Assembly (NCBI RefSeq): GCF_000970675.1
Contig: NZ_LAJA01000006.1
Span: 62,001-126,000, forward strand
Reading direction: 5' to 3'
DNA length: 64,000 nt
Source: Domibacillus tundrae
GTDB taxonomy: Bacteria; Bacillota; Bacilli; Bacillales; Domibacillaceae
Both the position numbers and the translations under genes were made by a program. Positions within the stretch are counted from its first letter, which is position 1. The number at the start of each line of letters is the position of its first letter. Under the pieces are notes generated by a model that was not told where the DNA came from, did no database searches, and worked only from the letters and a program-made list of their open reading frames with translations. Shown piece by piece: positions 23,352 through 32,382 of this stretch.

Positions 23352-26342
23352 ATGAATGAAGCTGGTTTTTCAATTGAGATTAATGGAAAGTCGTATAGTG
23401 CAAAGCCTGGGCAAACGATTTTGGATGTGGCCAGAGCGGGCGACTTGTTTATTCCCGGTCTTTGTTATACGCCTGACCTTGGCAGTATTCAAACATGTGA
23501 TACCTGTTATGTAAACGCAGGCGGCGAATTAGTCAGGTCCTGTGTGACAAAAGCAGCACCCGGCATGGTCGTCGATACGGAATCCGAGCTTGTGCAGGAA
23601 GCGCAGTATGAGGGCATGTCACGCATTTTAAAAAACCATGAGCTATATTGTACGGTGTGTGACAACAATAATGGGAACTGTACGGTGCATAATACGGTCG
23701 AACATATGGGACTCGCCCATCAAAAATATCCGTTTGAAGCAAAGCCATACGCGCCTGATAACTCTCATCCCTTCTACCGATATGAACCGGATCAATGTAT
23801 TCTCTGCGGCAGGTGCGTCGAAGCATGCCAGGACCTGCAGGTGAATGAAACGTTAACGATTGACTGGAGCCGAAAAGTGCCCCGGGTTATTTGGGATAAT
23901 GATGTGCCGATTGACCAATCGTCTTGTGTGTCGTGCGGCCATTGCGTAAATGTATGTCCATGTAATGCATTAATGGAAAAATCTATGCTTGGAGAGGCCG
24001 GTTATTTAACCGCCATCCCACCAAAGGTTCTCGGGCCAATGATTGATATGACAAAAGAAGTAGAACCCGGATATAAAGAGATTTTTGCCATTTCAGAAGT
24101 CGAAGCAGCTATGAGAAAGTCCCGCATTAAACGTACGAAAACAGTGTGTACGTATTGCGGTGTTGGCTGCAGCTTTGAGGTATGGACAAAAAATAGAGAG
24201 ATCTTGAAAATTCAGCCGCTGGAAGAAGCGCCTGCTAATGGCATTTCCACTTGTGTGAAAGGCAAATGGGGCTGGGATTACGTAAACAATGAAGACAGAT
24301 TAACAAAACCTTTGATTCGTAAGGGCGACGAGTTTGTTGAAGCCACTTGGGACGAAGCACTTGACCTTATTGCAGAAAAACTGGGCGGTGTGAAAGAAAA
24401 ATATGGAGCGGATTCCATCGGGTATATCGCCTCGTCCAAATGCTCTAATGAAGAAAATTATCTTTTTCAAAAGTTTGCACGCGGCATTATGGGAACCAAT
24501 AATATTGATAACTGTTCACGCTACTGCCAATCTCCGGCAACAGCCGGGCTAATGAGAACAGTAGGACTCGGAGGAGACGCAGGAACAATCCATGACATAT
24601 CGTCGGCTGAGCTTGTGATCGTCATTGGGGCAAACCCGGCTGAATCGCATCCAGTCCTCGCTACACGCGTCAAGCGTGCGCATAAACTTCATGGCCAAAA
24701 ATTAATTGTCGCCGATTTAAGAGGAAATGAACTGGCCGAGCGGGCAGATTTATTTATTCATCCTAAACCAAGCACAGATCTTATCTGGATTAATGCTGTA
24801 ACAAAATACATCCTCGATATGGGATGGGAAGACAAAAAGTTTCTTCAAAACAGAGTGAATGGTATGGACGAATACGTAAAGTCTTTAGAAAAATTTACAT
24901 TAGCGTATGCCGAAGAAAAAACGGGGTTACCACAAGAGATTTTGATCCGAATTGCCACGATGATCCATGAAGCAAACTCGGTTTGTGCTCTGTGGGCAAT
25001 GGGGATCACGCAGCACCAAGGTGCAACCGATGCAAGTACAGCGATTTCCAATCTTCTCTTGATCACAGGAAATTATGGACGCACGGGTACAGGAGCTTAT
25101 CCGCTGCGTGGGCATAATAACGTTCAAGGTGCATGTGATTTTGGCACAATGCCGGCCTGGTTTCCGGGCTACGAACCGGTACAGGATCCAAAAGTCCGTG
25201 AGCGGTACGAAAAAGCATGGGGAACAACCATCCCATCAGAGCCGGGGCATGATAACCACCATATGGTTGAGGCCATGCATGAAGACAAATTAAAGGCTCT
25301 TTATTTGTTCGGAGAAGAAATGGCGCTTGTCGATGCTAACTCGAACTTTGTTCAATCCGCCTTTGAAGGCCTGGAGTTCTTTGTTGTTCAGGACATTTTC
25401 TTTAGTAAAACTGCGCAATATGCAGACGTCGTGCTGCCGGCTGCCCCTAGCCTTGAAAAGGATGGAACATTTGTGAATACAGAGCGGAGAATTCAGCGTT
25501 TTTATAAAGTTCTTGAGCCGCTGGGCGATTCAAAGCCTGATTGGGAAATTTTCCAGCTGATCGCAAACCGGTTTGGTGCCAATTGGAATTACAAGCATCC
25601 AAGTGAAATCATGGACGAAGCAGCTAGTCTTGCCCCACTGTTTGCTGGTGTAAGTTATGAGCGTCTGGAAGGATTTAAATCTCTTGTGTGGCCTGTTTCA
25701 GCTGATGGAAAAGATACACCGCTCCTTTATACGGAAAAGTTTGCTTTCCCGGATGGCAAAGCGAAACTCGTACCGGTTGATTGGACACCTCCGTTTGAAG
25801 CAGGTGACGACTACGACCTGCACTTAAACAATGGACGTATCCTTGAACACTTCCATGAAGGAAACATGACGTATCGAAATGAGGGTCTGACACATAAAGT
25901 ACCGGAAGTATGGCTGGAGGTTTCACTGGAGCTTGCGAAAGAACGAAATCTAGAAGACGGAAGTTTGGTCGGTCTGACGTCACCTTACGGATATGTGGAG
26001 GTAAAAGTCGTTGTCACAGACCGGGTGAAAGGCAAGGAACTTTATTTGCCAATGAATACGCGTGAGGACAACGAAGCGGTCAACTATCTAACAAGCAGCT
26101 ATCATGACTACATTACCCATACACCGGCCTACAAAGAAATGGGTGTAAAAATGGAAGTGCTTGAGCAAAAAGGCGAGCCGCCGCTGCCAAAGCATAATCA
26201 CCGTTTCGGCAACAGGGTCCCGCAGATCAGTGTAAAAGTCGAAGAAAAATGGAACCGCTCAGACTTTACACCAATCCATGAAATGGTTAAGGAGGATGAA
26301 CATGGCACAGGCGATCAGGCAAATCAAAAAAGAAGTTCCTAA
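23352..26342 (+). CDS. Formate dehydrogenase, molybdopterin catalytic subunit (YrhE/YjgC-like)
   Basis: A 996-residue cytosolic protein. Domains in order: a 2Fe-2S ferredoxin-like part with GLCYTPDLGSIQTCDTCYV; a NuoG-type His/Cys cluster; two 4Fe-4S motifs (CILCGRCVEAC and CVSCGHCVNVCPCNA); the Mo-bisMGD domain starting CTYCGVGCSFEV; and an MGD-binding end. The catalytic residue is Cys in NNIDNCSRYCQSPATAG, replacing the selenocysteine of E. coli FdhF. It oxidises formate to CO2. Length is normal for the Bacillus type, which carries its own electron-transfer clusters. The next gene overlaps its 3' end by 41 bases. Confidence 0.95.
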   Translation: MNEAGFSIEINGKSYSAKPGQTILDVARAGDLFIPGLCYTPDLGSIQTCDTCYVNAGGELVRSCVTKAAPGMVVDTESELVQEAQYEGMSRILKNHELYCTVCDNNNGNCTVHNTVEHMGLAHQKYPFEAKPYAPDNSHPFYRYEPDQCILCGRCVEACQDLQVNETLTIDWSRKVPRVIWDNDVPIDQSSCVSCGHCVNVCPCNALMEKSMLGEAGYLTAIPPKVLGPMIDMTKEVEPGYKEIFAISEVEAAMRKSRIKRTKTVCTYCGVGCSFEVWTKNREILKIQPLEEAPANGISTCVKGKWGWDYVNNEDRLTKPLIRKGDEFVEATWDEALDLIAEKLGGVKEKYGADSIGYIASSKCSNEENYLFQKFARGIMGTNNIDNCSRYCQSPATAGLMRTVGLGGDAGTIHDISSAELVIVIGANPAESHPVLATRVKRAHKLHGQKLIVADLRGNELAERADLFIHPKPSTDLIWINAVTKYILDMGWEDKKFLQNRVNGMDEYVKSLEKFTLAYAEEKTGLPQEILIRIATMIHEANSVCALWAMGITQHQGATDASTAISNLLLITGNYGRTGTGAYPLRGHNNVQGACDFGTMPAWFPGYEPVQDPKVRERYEKAWGTTIPSEPGHDNHHMVEAMHEDKLKALYLFGEEMALVDANSNFVQSAFEGLEFFVVQDIFFSKTAQYADVVLPAAPSLEKDGTFVNTERRIQRFYKVLEPLGDSKPDWEIFQLIANRFGANWNYKHPSEIMDEAASLAPLFAGVSYERLEGFKSLVWPVSADGKDTPLLYTEKFAFPDGKAKLVPVDWTPPFEAGDDYDLHLNNGRILEHFHEGNMTYRNEGLTHKVPEVWLEVSLELAKERNLEDGSLVGLTSPYGYVEVKVVVTDRVKGKELYLPMNTREDNEAVNYLTSSYHDYITHTPAYKEMGVKMEVLEQKGEPPLPKHNHRFGNRVPQISVKVEEKWNRSDFTPIHEMVKEDEHGTGDQANQKRSS

Positions 26343-26811
26343 TCAACAGGAGGAACAGGCTCAAGCTTCAGCGGAGATCATGAAGGAATTGACGGAGAAT
26401 AAAGAAGCTGTTATGGCATCCATTCAATTAATGAAGGGCCTGCATGAGATGGGGATTTACGATGCGCTGAGAGGGATGCTCGATAATCGGACAGAAGTCG
26501 GCGCTATTGCCATTCAGCAAATGAATCAGCCGATGATGCACAATGTCATTAAAAATGGCATGAATGGCGTTAAATTTCTTGGCTCTCTCCCCTCAGGCGA
26601 GACGGAGAAATTGATAGGAGGAATCGGTCTCGGACTTAAAAAAATGTCCGAGGCTGGGCAAAAAGAAGAAAGCCAAAGCTTGTGGAAAATGAGAAAAAAA
26701 CTGGGGAGCCCGGAAATGAAAGCCTCCATAGCTGCCATGGCTGCATTTATGGAAGGAATGGGCACTGCTTTTGCGCAATCACCACATAAAGAACAAGACA
26801 GGAAAGGGTGA
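26302..26811 (+). CDS. DUF1641 protein, formate dehydrogenase accessory (YrhD/YjgD-like)
   Basis: A 169-residue protein whose start is the ATG at 26302 after AAGGAGG, inside the dehydrogenase gene. It has the DUF1641 core (LMKGLHEMGIYDALRGMLDNRTEVGAIAIQQMNQPMMHNVIKNG) and a glycine-rich C-terminal half. DUF1641 genes routinely accompany this type of formate dehydrogenase in bacilli and are thought to act as a subunit or assembly partner. The molecular role is unknown. Confidence 0.9.
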   Translation: MAQAIRQIKKEVPNQQEEQAQASAEIMKELTENKEAVMASIQLMKGLHEMGIYDALRGMLDNRTEVGAIAIQQMNQPMMHNVIKNGMNGVKFLGSLPSGETEKLIGGIGLGLKKMSEAGQKEESQSLWKMRKKLGSPEMKASIAAMAAFMEGMGTAFAQSPHKEQDRKG

Positions 26812-27080
26812 AAAACGTGCAATCCAGTAACATCGTTGTTAAAGATATGCACAGCATGAAAGATGCAGATGCCGTACTTAATGCCATTCTTGCTGTTTGG
26901 GGAATCAACCAGGCGGAAATCAATTTGGAAAAAAAGGAAGCCGTGTTTACGTATGATGAACGAATGGCTTCTTTCCATGATTTTGAGCAAGCCATTATCG
27001 ATTCAGGTTTTCCTATCTACTCGGATGACCGTGATAAATTAAATGTGAAGGAAGGAAATGAATCTAATGAAAGTATGTGA
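26808..27080 (+). CDS. Ferredoxin-fold/HMA-like protein lacking the CxxC
   Basis: A 90-residue product starting at GTG (26808 or 26817; AAAGGG fits the latter better). The pattern IVVKDMHSMKDADAVLNAIL then AVWGINQAEINLEKKEAVFT and ASFHDFEQAIIDSGF follows the beta-alpha-beta layout of heavy-metal-associated domains, but the two metal Cys residues are absent. It overlaps the genes on both sides, so it is part of the formate dehydrogenase operon. Possibly a protein-protein adaptor or cofactor-handling partner; this is inference. Confidence 0.7.
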   Translation: MKNVQSSNIVVKDMHSMKDADAVLNAILAVWGINQAEINLEKKEAVFTYDERMASFHDFEQAIIDSGFPIYSDDRDKLNVKEGNESNESM

Positions 27081-27192
27081 AATCTGCGGCTCAATTAATG
27101 AAGCAACAGAGTTAGACAATGAAGAAAATCCTTCGAAAATTTTGCATATATGTGAAAATTGCAGAGAAGAAAGAAAAACGGCGCTCGATTAA
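27067..27192 (+). CDS. Small zinc-ribbon-like protein (41 residues)
   Basis: The frame from ATG 27067 reads MKVCEICGSINEATELDNEE then NPSKILHICENCREERKTAL D. Two CxxC pairs about 25 residues apart are the layout of a zinc ribbon or rubredoxin-like metal site. GAAGGAAATG precedes the start inside the preceding gene, and it ends within the operon terminator. As the last gene of the formate dehydrogenase unit, it may serve in metal handling or as a small regulator. No named family. Confidence 0.65.
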   Translation: MKVCEICGSINEATELDNEENPSKILHICENCREERKTALD

Positions 27193-27210
27193 AGAGCGCC
27201 GTTTTTCTTT
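27174..27210 (+). terminator. Terminator of the formate dehydrogenase operon
   Basis: AAAAACGGCGCTC pairs with GAGCGCCGTTTTT over seven bases that contain the stop codon, followed by more T. Confidence 0.9.
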
Positions 27211-27211
27211 T

Positions 27212-27311
27212 TTAATCAACAGGAAAAACAAACTCGCCACCGCACAAAAAACGCTCATGTGTACGAATTGAACATGTTAAACAACCCAGCTGTAATGAAT
27301 TCGTTTCAAAC
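27212..27311 (-). pseudogene. Possible remnant of a small Cys-rich protein
   Basis: A minus-strand frame without a start codon reads NSLQLGCLTCSIRTHERFLC GG then EFVFPVD and a stop at 27212. The CxxC and later Cys suggest a metal-binding remnant. An inverted repeat (GTAAAAT...ATTTTAC, 27344-27368) lies upstream of it. The evidence is only the composition and Cys spacing. Confidence 0.2.
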
Positions 27312-27402
27312 CGTCACCTTCAATTTACATGGTTATTATATTGTAAAATAGCAGCTTTGCATTTTACAACAACCGTTTTGAAGAAGAAACATCACTGTAT
27401 GC

Positions 27403-27825
27403 TTAATGATCCGGGTATGTTTCTTGTAAAAATGATATAGATTGATGAATTAACTCTTTTAAAACACCCACCTCAATATCCTCCACTTTATTAATATACA
27501 CACAGGCTTTTCCAGTTGTATGTTTCCCAAAATTCTTTAACAGTTCCCCACGTTTTGCATCACCCGTCGCAAAATATAAACTGATTTTTGCTTTCCGAGG
27601 CGAAAAGCCGACCAGTGGCGCATCGCCCTCATGACCGGATTCATATTTATAATGATATGAACCGAATCCAATAATACTGGGACCCCACATCTTTGCCTCA
27701 TAACCTGTTGTTTCTGTGAAAATATCCAGCAGCTTATAAGCATCCTCACGTTTCTTGGGGCTCTCAACCTGTTCAATAAACTCAATGACACTGTTATCCT
27801 TTTCTTTTGTCTTTAGCTCATACAT
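27403..27825 (-). CDS. DUF1801 domain protein
   Basis: A 140-residue protein of the DUF1801/YdhG-like fold: KKREDAYKLLDIFTETTGYEAKMWGPSIIGFGSYHYKYESG, followed by GFSPRKAKISLYF and CVYINKVEDIEVGVLKELI. This is the full-length pattern for the family. Function is not established. Monocistronic. Confidence 0.88.
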   Translation of the reverse strand: MYELKTKEKDNSVIEFIEQVESPKKREDAYKLLDIFTETTGYEAKMWGPSIIGFGSYHYKYESGHEGDAPLVGFSPRKAKISLYFATGDAKRGELLKNFGKHTTGKACVYINKVEDIEVGVLKELIHQSISFLQETYPDH

Positions 27826-27850
27826 GGTGGCAGGCTCCTTTTTTATAAAA

Positions 27851-27887
27851 TAAAAACAGCCCAGTCCTCTTGAGGAGCATGGGCCTG
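27851..27887 (-). terminator. Minus-strand hairpin with T tail
   Basis: CAGGCCCA and TGGGCTG arms enclose an inner GCTCCTC/GAGGA pairing; TTTTTATTTT follows on the minus strand. It sits downstream of a possible small gene at 27956-28087. Confidence 0.6.
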
Positions 27888-27955
27888 ATCACTTAAGATC
27901 ATTTTATGATAACTGGTCTTTGTGATCAACATTCCAGCTGAATTTATCGACCAAT

Positions 27956-28087
27956 TTAGTTCATCCTATCCATCGACTCCAGTTCAAGCAAAAAAAGTTT
28001 AACCGGCTCTTCGTAATGTATAGCGATCCAACTGGAATCGTCCGTTTTCTCGTTCCCATAACGTTCCCCTCTTCGTTTACTATACAC
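27956..28087 (-). CDS. Possible small protein (43 residues)
   Basis: From a GTG at 28085-28087 the frame reads VYSKRRGERYGNEKTDDSSW then IAIHYEEPVKLFLLELESMD RMN. It lies between two minus-strand terminators, which suggests a separate transcript. The codon pattern looks coding, but the ribosome site is weak and no family is known. It could be a remnant. Confidence 0.25.
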   Translation of the reverse strand: MYSKRRGERYGNEKTDDSSWIAIHYEEPVKLFLLELESMDRMN

Positions 28088-28150
28088 CGAAATCTTTAAG
28101 ATAAAGCAGGGAAAGAATGAAAAAGCAAGATACCGTAACTCCTTCAAACT

Positions 28151-28180
28151 AAAAAAACCGGTCCTCACGCGGAGACCGGG
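28151..28180 (-). terminator. Terminator after the HAD phosphatase gene
   Basis: CCGGTC and GACCGG pair over about ten bases. On the minus strand TTTTTTT follows. Confidence 0.8.
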
Positions 28181-28204
28181 ATTAAGCATTTAAACAATAT
28201 ATCT

Positions 28205-29050
28205 TCAGCCAAAAGTCTTCTTTAAAAAATGATACAATCCGTCCTCTTTATACGAAAACTCGGTTACTTCATCGGCTTGCTCTTTCACAAAGCCGGTCGC
28301 GTTTTTCATGGCGACACAGTGACCGACGAGCTTAAATAAAGGCAGGTCGTTTTCCCCGTCTCCAACCGCCATGATCTCTTCTTTTTTCAAGTTGAAACGA
28401 TCCAGCAATTGAGTGATACCAGTCGCTTTTGACACCCCATCCACCGTTACTTCCACGTTATGATGCGTAGAAGAAGCGGTCGTGAAGGCAATGCGTTCTT
28501 TTACCTGTTCCAACTCCGCTTTCCATTGCTCCATCGCCTGTTTATCGCGGCTGAAAAAATAAATTTTTGCCACGTTTTCTGTTTGCAGCTCGTCTGTCCA
28601 GTGAATTTTTGACTGAACGGCTTCCTGACGCGAAAGCCATTCATTTTCATGCACCGTCTCCGGCTTTGGTTGTGTGGCGGCTTTCGTCATAAATGAACGA
28701 TCAGTTTTCAATGCAATCCGACCTCCATCATTCGGGTGAATTTCGTAATAAATGCCCCACTCGCCTGCTTTTACCGCGAGCTTCTCCACCAAATCAGAAG
28801 AAAGTGCATGACCGGAAATTTGATCTTCTCCTAAAAAAGCAGACATCCCGTTTGCCGTTACCGTTCCATCAACATGAAAGTCTGACGGCAGTACATCTCT
28901 TGCTTCTTTTAATGTTCGGCCGGTCGCAATGAAAACAAGGACTCCGCGCTCTCGGAGTTCTTTTACATACTCTGTCAGTGTGTCGTTGACCGTATTAAAT
29001 TCCGTCAGTGTTGTTCCGTCCAAATCCAGGACAATTGCTTTGTGCGTCAT
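28205..29050 (-). CDS. HAD-superfamily phosphatase, Cof type (YkrA-like)
   Basis: A 281-residue hydrolase. Motif I is VLDLDGTTL with the nucleophile Asp. Motif II is the Thr in FIATGRT, the motif III Lys is in GVSKATGI, and motif IV is AVGDGENDLPLF. These are the marks of Cof-type sugar or nucleotide phosphate phosphatases with a C2B cap. The natural substrate is unknown. Length is normal; single gene with its own terminator. Confidence 0.92.
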   Translation of the reverse strand: MTHKAIVLDLDGTTLTEFNTVNDTLTEYVKELRERGVLVFIATGRTLKEARDVLPSDFHVDGTVTANGMSAFLGEDQISGHALSSDLVEKLAVKAGEWGIYYEIHPNDGGRIALKTDRSFMTKAATQPKPETVHENEWLSRQEAVQSKIHWTDELQTENVAKIYFFSRDKQAMEQWKAELEQVKERIAFTTASSTHHNVEVTVDGVSKATGITQLLDRFNLKKEEIMAVGDGENDLPLFKLVGHCVAMKNATGFVKEQADEVTEFSYKEDGLYHFLKKTFG

Positions 29051-29129
29051 TAGATCACCTCGAAGTTATGTATTCCTTCTTTATTATGTACTTTTTATCT
29101 ATAAGAATGTCTACTATTTTGATTTTTAA

Positions 29130-29157
29130 AAAATCCGCAGCTTAGTAAGCTGCGGAC
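29130..29157 (-). terminator. Terminator after the epimerase gene
   Basis: TCCGCAGCTT pairs perfectly with AAGCTGCGGA across three bases, with TTTTTT on the minus-strand side. Confidence 0.88.
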
Positions 29158-29167
29158 ATCATTTCTT

Positions 29168-30112
29168 TTATTCAAAATCTCTCGGTATCGTTTCTTTTAA
29201 TAACTGTGTTGATTTCCGAACCGCTGTTAAAGCCGGCATGGCGGCGTCTTCGTTCTCAAGGCTGATCGGCCCGTCGTAGCCGAGCATGTTGACGACAGCG
29301 AAAAATTCGCTCCACCAGTGGCGTTCATGTCCGTAACCAAGCGCGACGAAGTTCCATGAGCGCTCCGCAAAACGGTCGGTCATTTTCGTATCGAGCACAC
29401 CGTCGATGCCGGCGAGGCCGCGCTCGATGCGGACGTCTTTCGCGTGAATATGATAGATGGCGTCGCCGAGTTCTCTTGCGGCTAAAATCGGATCGCCGCC
29501 CATCCAAAACAAGTGACTTGTGTCGAAATTGGCGCCGATTACTTTGCCAACCGTATTTCGTAATCTGTGCAGTGTCGACGGGTTGTATATGAGCTGGCTG
29601 CCGTGATTTTCAAGGGCAATTTGATCAATGCCATGTTCATTCGCTCTCTTTACGGTCTGCTCCCAATATGGAAAAGCCACCTCATTCCACTGACAATTCA
29701 GCATCTCTGTGTTAATTGGCGGCTAGCTGGTTGTAATCCAGTTAGGTGATGTGTCGTTTGGATTTCCTCCAGGCAGGCCGGACATCATAATGATTTTTTT
29801 GACATTCAGCTGTTCCGCCAGCTTGAGTGTTTTTTCCACAACAAGCTGATGGGCTTTCCCTTCTTCATTTGGCGCGAGCTGGCTGCCGGAGCAATTTAAT
29901 GCTTCCAGCTGAAGCCCGGCTTTTTCCATCGTTTCTATAAATTCATTTCGCTTTTTTTCGCCTTCCAGCAGCGCGTCCAAGTCCAAATGCGGCGCGGTAG
30001 ACCAGTTGCCGGTCGCGATTTCCACTGATTCATAGCCGAGCGATTTCGATGTGTGCAGCATCTCTTCAAATGGCAAAGCACCAAGCGAATCCGTCATTAA
30101 ACATAAACGCAT
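29168..30112 (-). pseudogene. Sugar phosphate isomerase/epimerase interrupted by one amber codon
   Basis: One continuous frame of 314 codons is broken only by TAG at 29723-29725. The text before it ends GGNPNDTSPNWITTS and resumes PPINTEMLNCQWNEVAFPYW. Relatives of this AP-endonuclease-2-fold family usually have a Trp at the junction, so a single TGG to TAG change explains it. Family features are the xylose-isomerase-like barrel, NTHxG-type ALENHGSQLIYNPSTL, NFDTSHLFWMGGDP and YHIHAKDVRIERGLAG. Such enzymes interconvert keto sugars or process inosose-like compounds. The start follows TGGAGGG at the end of the neighbouring dehydrogenase gene. Without suppression only the first 129 residues are made. 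Confidence 0.88.
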
Positions 30113-30114
30113 CG

Positions 30115-31125
30115 TCAGCCCTCCAAACGCGCAACGTCGACGAATGTTTTTTGTTTGACGGATTCAAAGCAGGCGTCAAGAACATTCATATTATGAATTG
30201 TATTTTCCATCACGCTCTCCCGCTGCTGTCCTTCCAGTACCCACTGAGAGAAAGACTCTACTTCAAGCGTGTATTGATGCCCGTAAAGATGCTCGGTCCG
30301 GTAGTCGCCTGATTCATTTGTGACAATTACATGCCCTTCGCCATTAAACATATGTGGTATATACGCACGCGGTACACGGATCGTCCCTTTTGTTCCGATT
30401 AATTCATATTCCCCGGTGCGTGTCCGGTTCATCGCCGTATCAAAGACAGCGGTCATACCGTTGTCAAACTCAAGAATTCCGGCCGCTGAAAGATCCACTT
30501 GATTGTTTGCATCGTTTTGAGTGGAGACAAACACGCGAGCAGGCTCGGCTCCAAGCAGATTTCGGATCGAATGAACACAGTAACAGCCAACGTCATACAA
30601 AGCACCGCCGCCGAGCGCTTGATTCATCCGAATGTTCTCTCCTTGATCACCAAGAAAAAAGGATAGGCTGACGCGCATTGACTTTACTTCGCCAATTTCA
30701 CCGGAAGCGACAATCTCTTTTACCCGCTGGTGCTGCGGATGGAACTGATACATAAACGCTTCTAAAAACATCACATTATTCTCTTTGCACACATCAATCA
30801 TTTCTTTTGCTTCTGCCGCTGTTAAAGCACCTGGCTTCTCACAAAAAACGCGCTTGCCTTTTTGTGCCGCTTTTTTCACCCATTCGGCGTGAAGCGCGTT
30901 TGGAAGCGGGATGTAGACCGCGTCAATGTCCGGATCATCGAGCAGCTCTTCATATGTGCTATACACGACCGGAATGTTAAATTTCTCTGCAATGCCGCTT
31001 ACTTTCGGATTTGCGCTTGCGATCGCCGTCACATTTGCATTTTTTGCGTGTTTAAATGCCGGAAGCAATTCCTCCTGCGCAATTTGCGCCGTGCTTAAGA
31101 TTCCCCAGCGAACGATTTTTGTCAT
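30115..31125 (-). CDS. Gfo/Idh/MocA-family NAD(P)-dependent oxidoreductase
   Basis: A 336-residue dehydrogenase. The Rossmann start is RWGILSTAQIAQEELLPAF, the family Glu-Lys-Pro motif is FCEKPGALTAAEAKEM, and the catalytic-domain segment GGGALYDVGCYCVHSIRNLLG is intact. Length is normal. It probably oxidises or epimerises a sugar or cyclitol, as its neighbours are an epimerase and a second, broken Gfo/Idh gene. AAAGGAG precedes the ATG. Confidence 0.92.
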   Translation of the reverse strand: MTKIVRWGILSTAQIAQEELLPAFKHAKNANVTAIASANPKVSGIAEKFNIPVVYSTYEELLDDPDIDAVYIPLPNALHAEWVKKAAQKGKRVFCEKPGALTAAEAKEMIDVCKENNVMFLEAFMYQFHPQHQRVKEIVASGEIGEVKSMRVSLSFFLGDQGENIRMNQALGGGALYDVGCYCVHSIRNLLGAEPARVFVSTQNDANNQVDLSAAGILEFDNGMTAVFDTAMNRTRTGEYELIGTKGTIRVPRAYIPHMFNGEGHVIVTNESGDYRTEHLYGHQYTLEVESFSQWVLEGQQRESVMENTIHNMNVLDACFESVKQKTFVDVARLEG

Positions 31126-31138
31126 CTAAAACACTCCT

Positions 31139-31543
31139 TTATTTTTGCACCAATGACGTGCCGTCTACTTGAAAAGCCTGACCGATTTTAAACGATTCTG
31201 TCGCGGCAATGGCCGTTGCGAGCGCTGCTTTACCATCTTCTTCACTGCAAGCGGATGGACTTCTCTGCTGGATGGAATTGATAAATTGAATAATTTCCGC
31301 CTTATACGACTCTACCATCGACGGCGGGAAATTTGGTCCGAGTTCATGTCTTCCGGAAGCGTTTAAAAGCAGCGCTTCACGTGAGCGGATCGATGGAATT
31401 TGAATCGCGCCTTCTGTTCCGATAATTTCACAGCCGATATCAAACCCATATGGGGAAGTCCGGCTGGATTCGATGTCTCCCGTCGCACCTGAATCAAATT
31501 CCATATACGTGATCGCCTGATCCGCATCGCCGTATTCATTTTT
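31139..31543 (-). pseudogene. Gfo/Idh/MocA oxidoreductase, C-terminal fragment only
   Basis: The open frame begins abruptly with KNEYGDADQAITYMEFDSGA and continues with SRTSPYGFDIGCEIIGTEGAIQIP to the normal C-terminus. This corresponds to about the last 130 residues of a roughly 340-residue dehydrogenase. The Rossmann domain and EKP motif are missing. Its broken 5' end abuts the broken 5' end of the divergent AraC gene at about 31543-31550, so one deletion removed both starts. An ATG at 31504 exists but has no good ribosome site. Confidence 0.88.
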
Positions 31544-31544
31544 T

Positions 31545-32321
31545 GAATTTATTTATTGTGTTTCGGGAGAAATAGAGCAATGGATCAATGGCACAGCTTA
31601 CATGTTAAAGCCGGGTGATTCGGTCATTGTAAAGCCGGATTTGTTTCATTCATCCTTCTCCTATCAAGATACGGAATATCTGGTTTTTCATTTTGAAGTA
31701 GAGATGAAGGAAATTCATTCCGTGTTTCAATTGGCAAAAGAACCTGTGATTCGATGTGAAGAACAAGACGCGATTGCCCACTGGGTGTCTGATTTCATCG
31801 CTTTCTTCAGCATACATCCGCAAAAAAAGAACCCTGACCTCGTGCAGGAAGATTATTTGAAAAACATGCATTCAGCAGTTAATACGCTCCGCCTGCACTC
31901 AAAAGTAATTGAGCTGATCAGCATCCTGGCCGAGCATTTTCTGTCTCACGGACGGCTCAACGAAACGGAGGTGGCACCTTCCCAAATGAAAGCCGCACAT
32001 GAAGCAGCACATTGGCTGGAACAGCATGTAACAAGCATTGTAAAAATTGCCGATTTGGCAAAAGTATTAAATTTTCACCGGTCGTATTTGTCCCAATGCT
32101 TTAAAAAAACATATGGCATGTCTCCATCTGATTATCTAATTCGGATTCGCATTCGTGAAGCTCGACAGCTTTTATTAGAAACCGACCTGTCCATTGAAAG
32201 CATCAGCCAGCACTTGTCCTTTTCGTCAACCGGCCACTTCAGCCGGACATTTCGTACCATCATGAACACGTCTCCACTGCAGTTTCGGAAAAATAAGAAA
32301 GTGCATTATCAAATAAATTAG
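31545..32321 (+). pseudogene. AraC-family regulator lacking its N-terminus
   Basis: The frame is open from the deletion edge: FEFIYCVSGEIEQWINGTAY then MLKPGDSVIVKPDLFHSSF. This is the inside of a cupin-like sugar-sensing domain with about 40 residues missing before it. The C-terminal DNA-binding domain is complete (HVTSIVKIADLAKVLNFHRSYLSQCFKKTYGMSPSDYLIRIRIREARQLL through FSRTFRTIMNTSPLQFRK). An internal ATG at 31602 could give 239 residues, but no promoter or ribosome site remains. It was probably the activator of the divergent dehydrogenase cluster. Confidence 0.85.
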
Positions 32322-32382
32322 CATGCATTGTTTTAGCGCGATTTGGTAAAAGCTCGGCACAATAACTTATCTCTATGGCGTG

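Noticed and set aside
23352-26342. Selenocysteine in formate dehydrogenase
   Set aside because: The catalytic position reads as Cys (SRYCQSP). There is no in-frame TGA.
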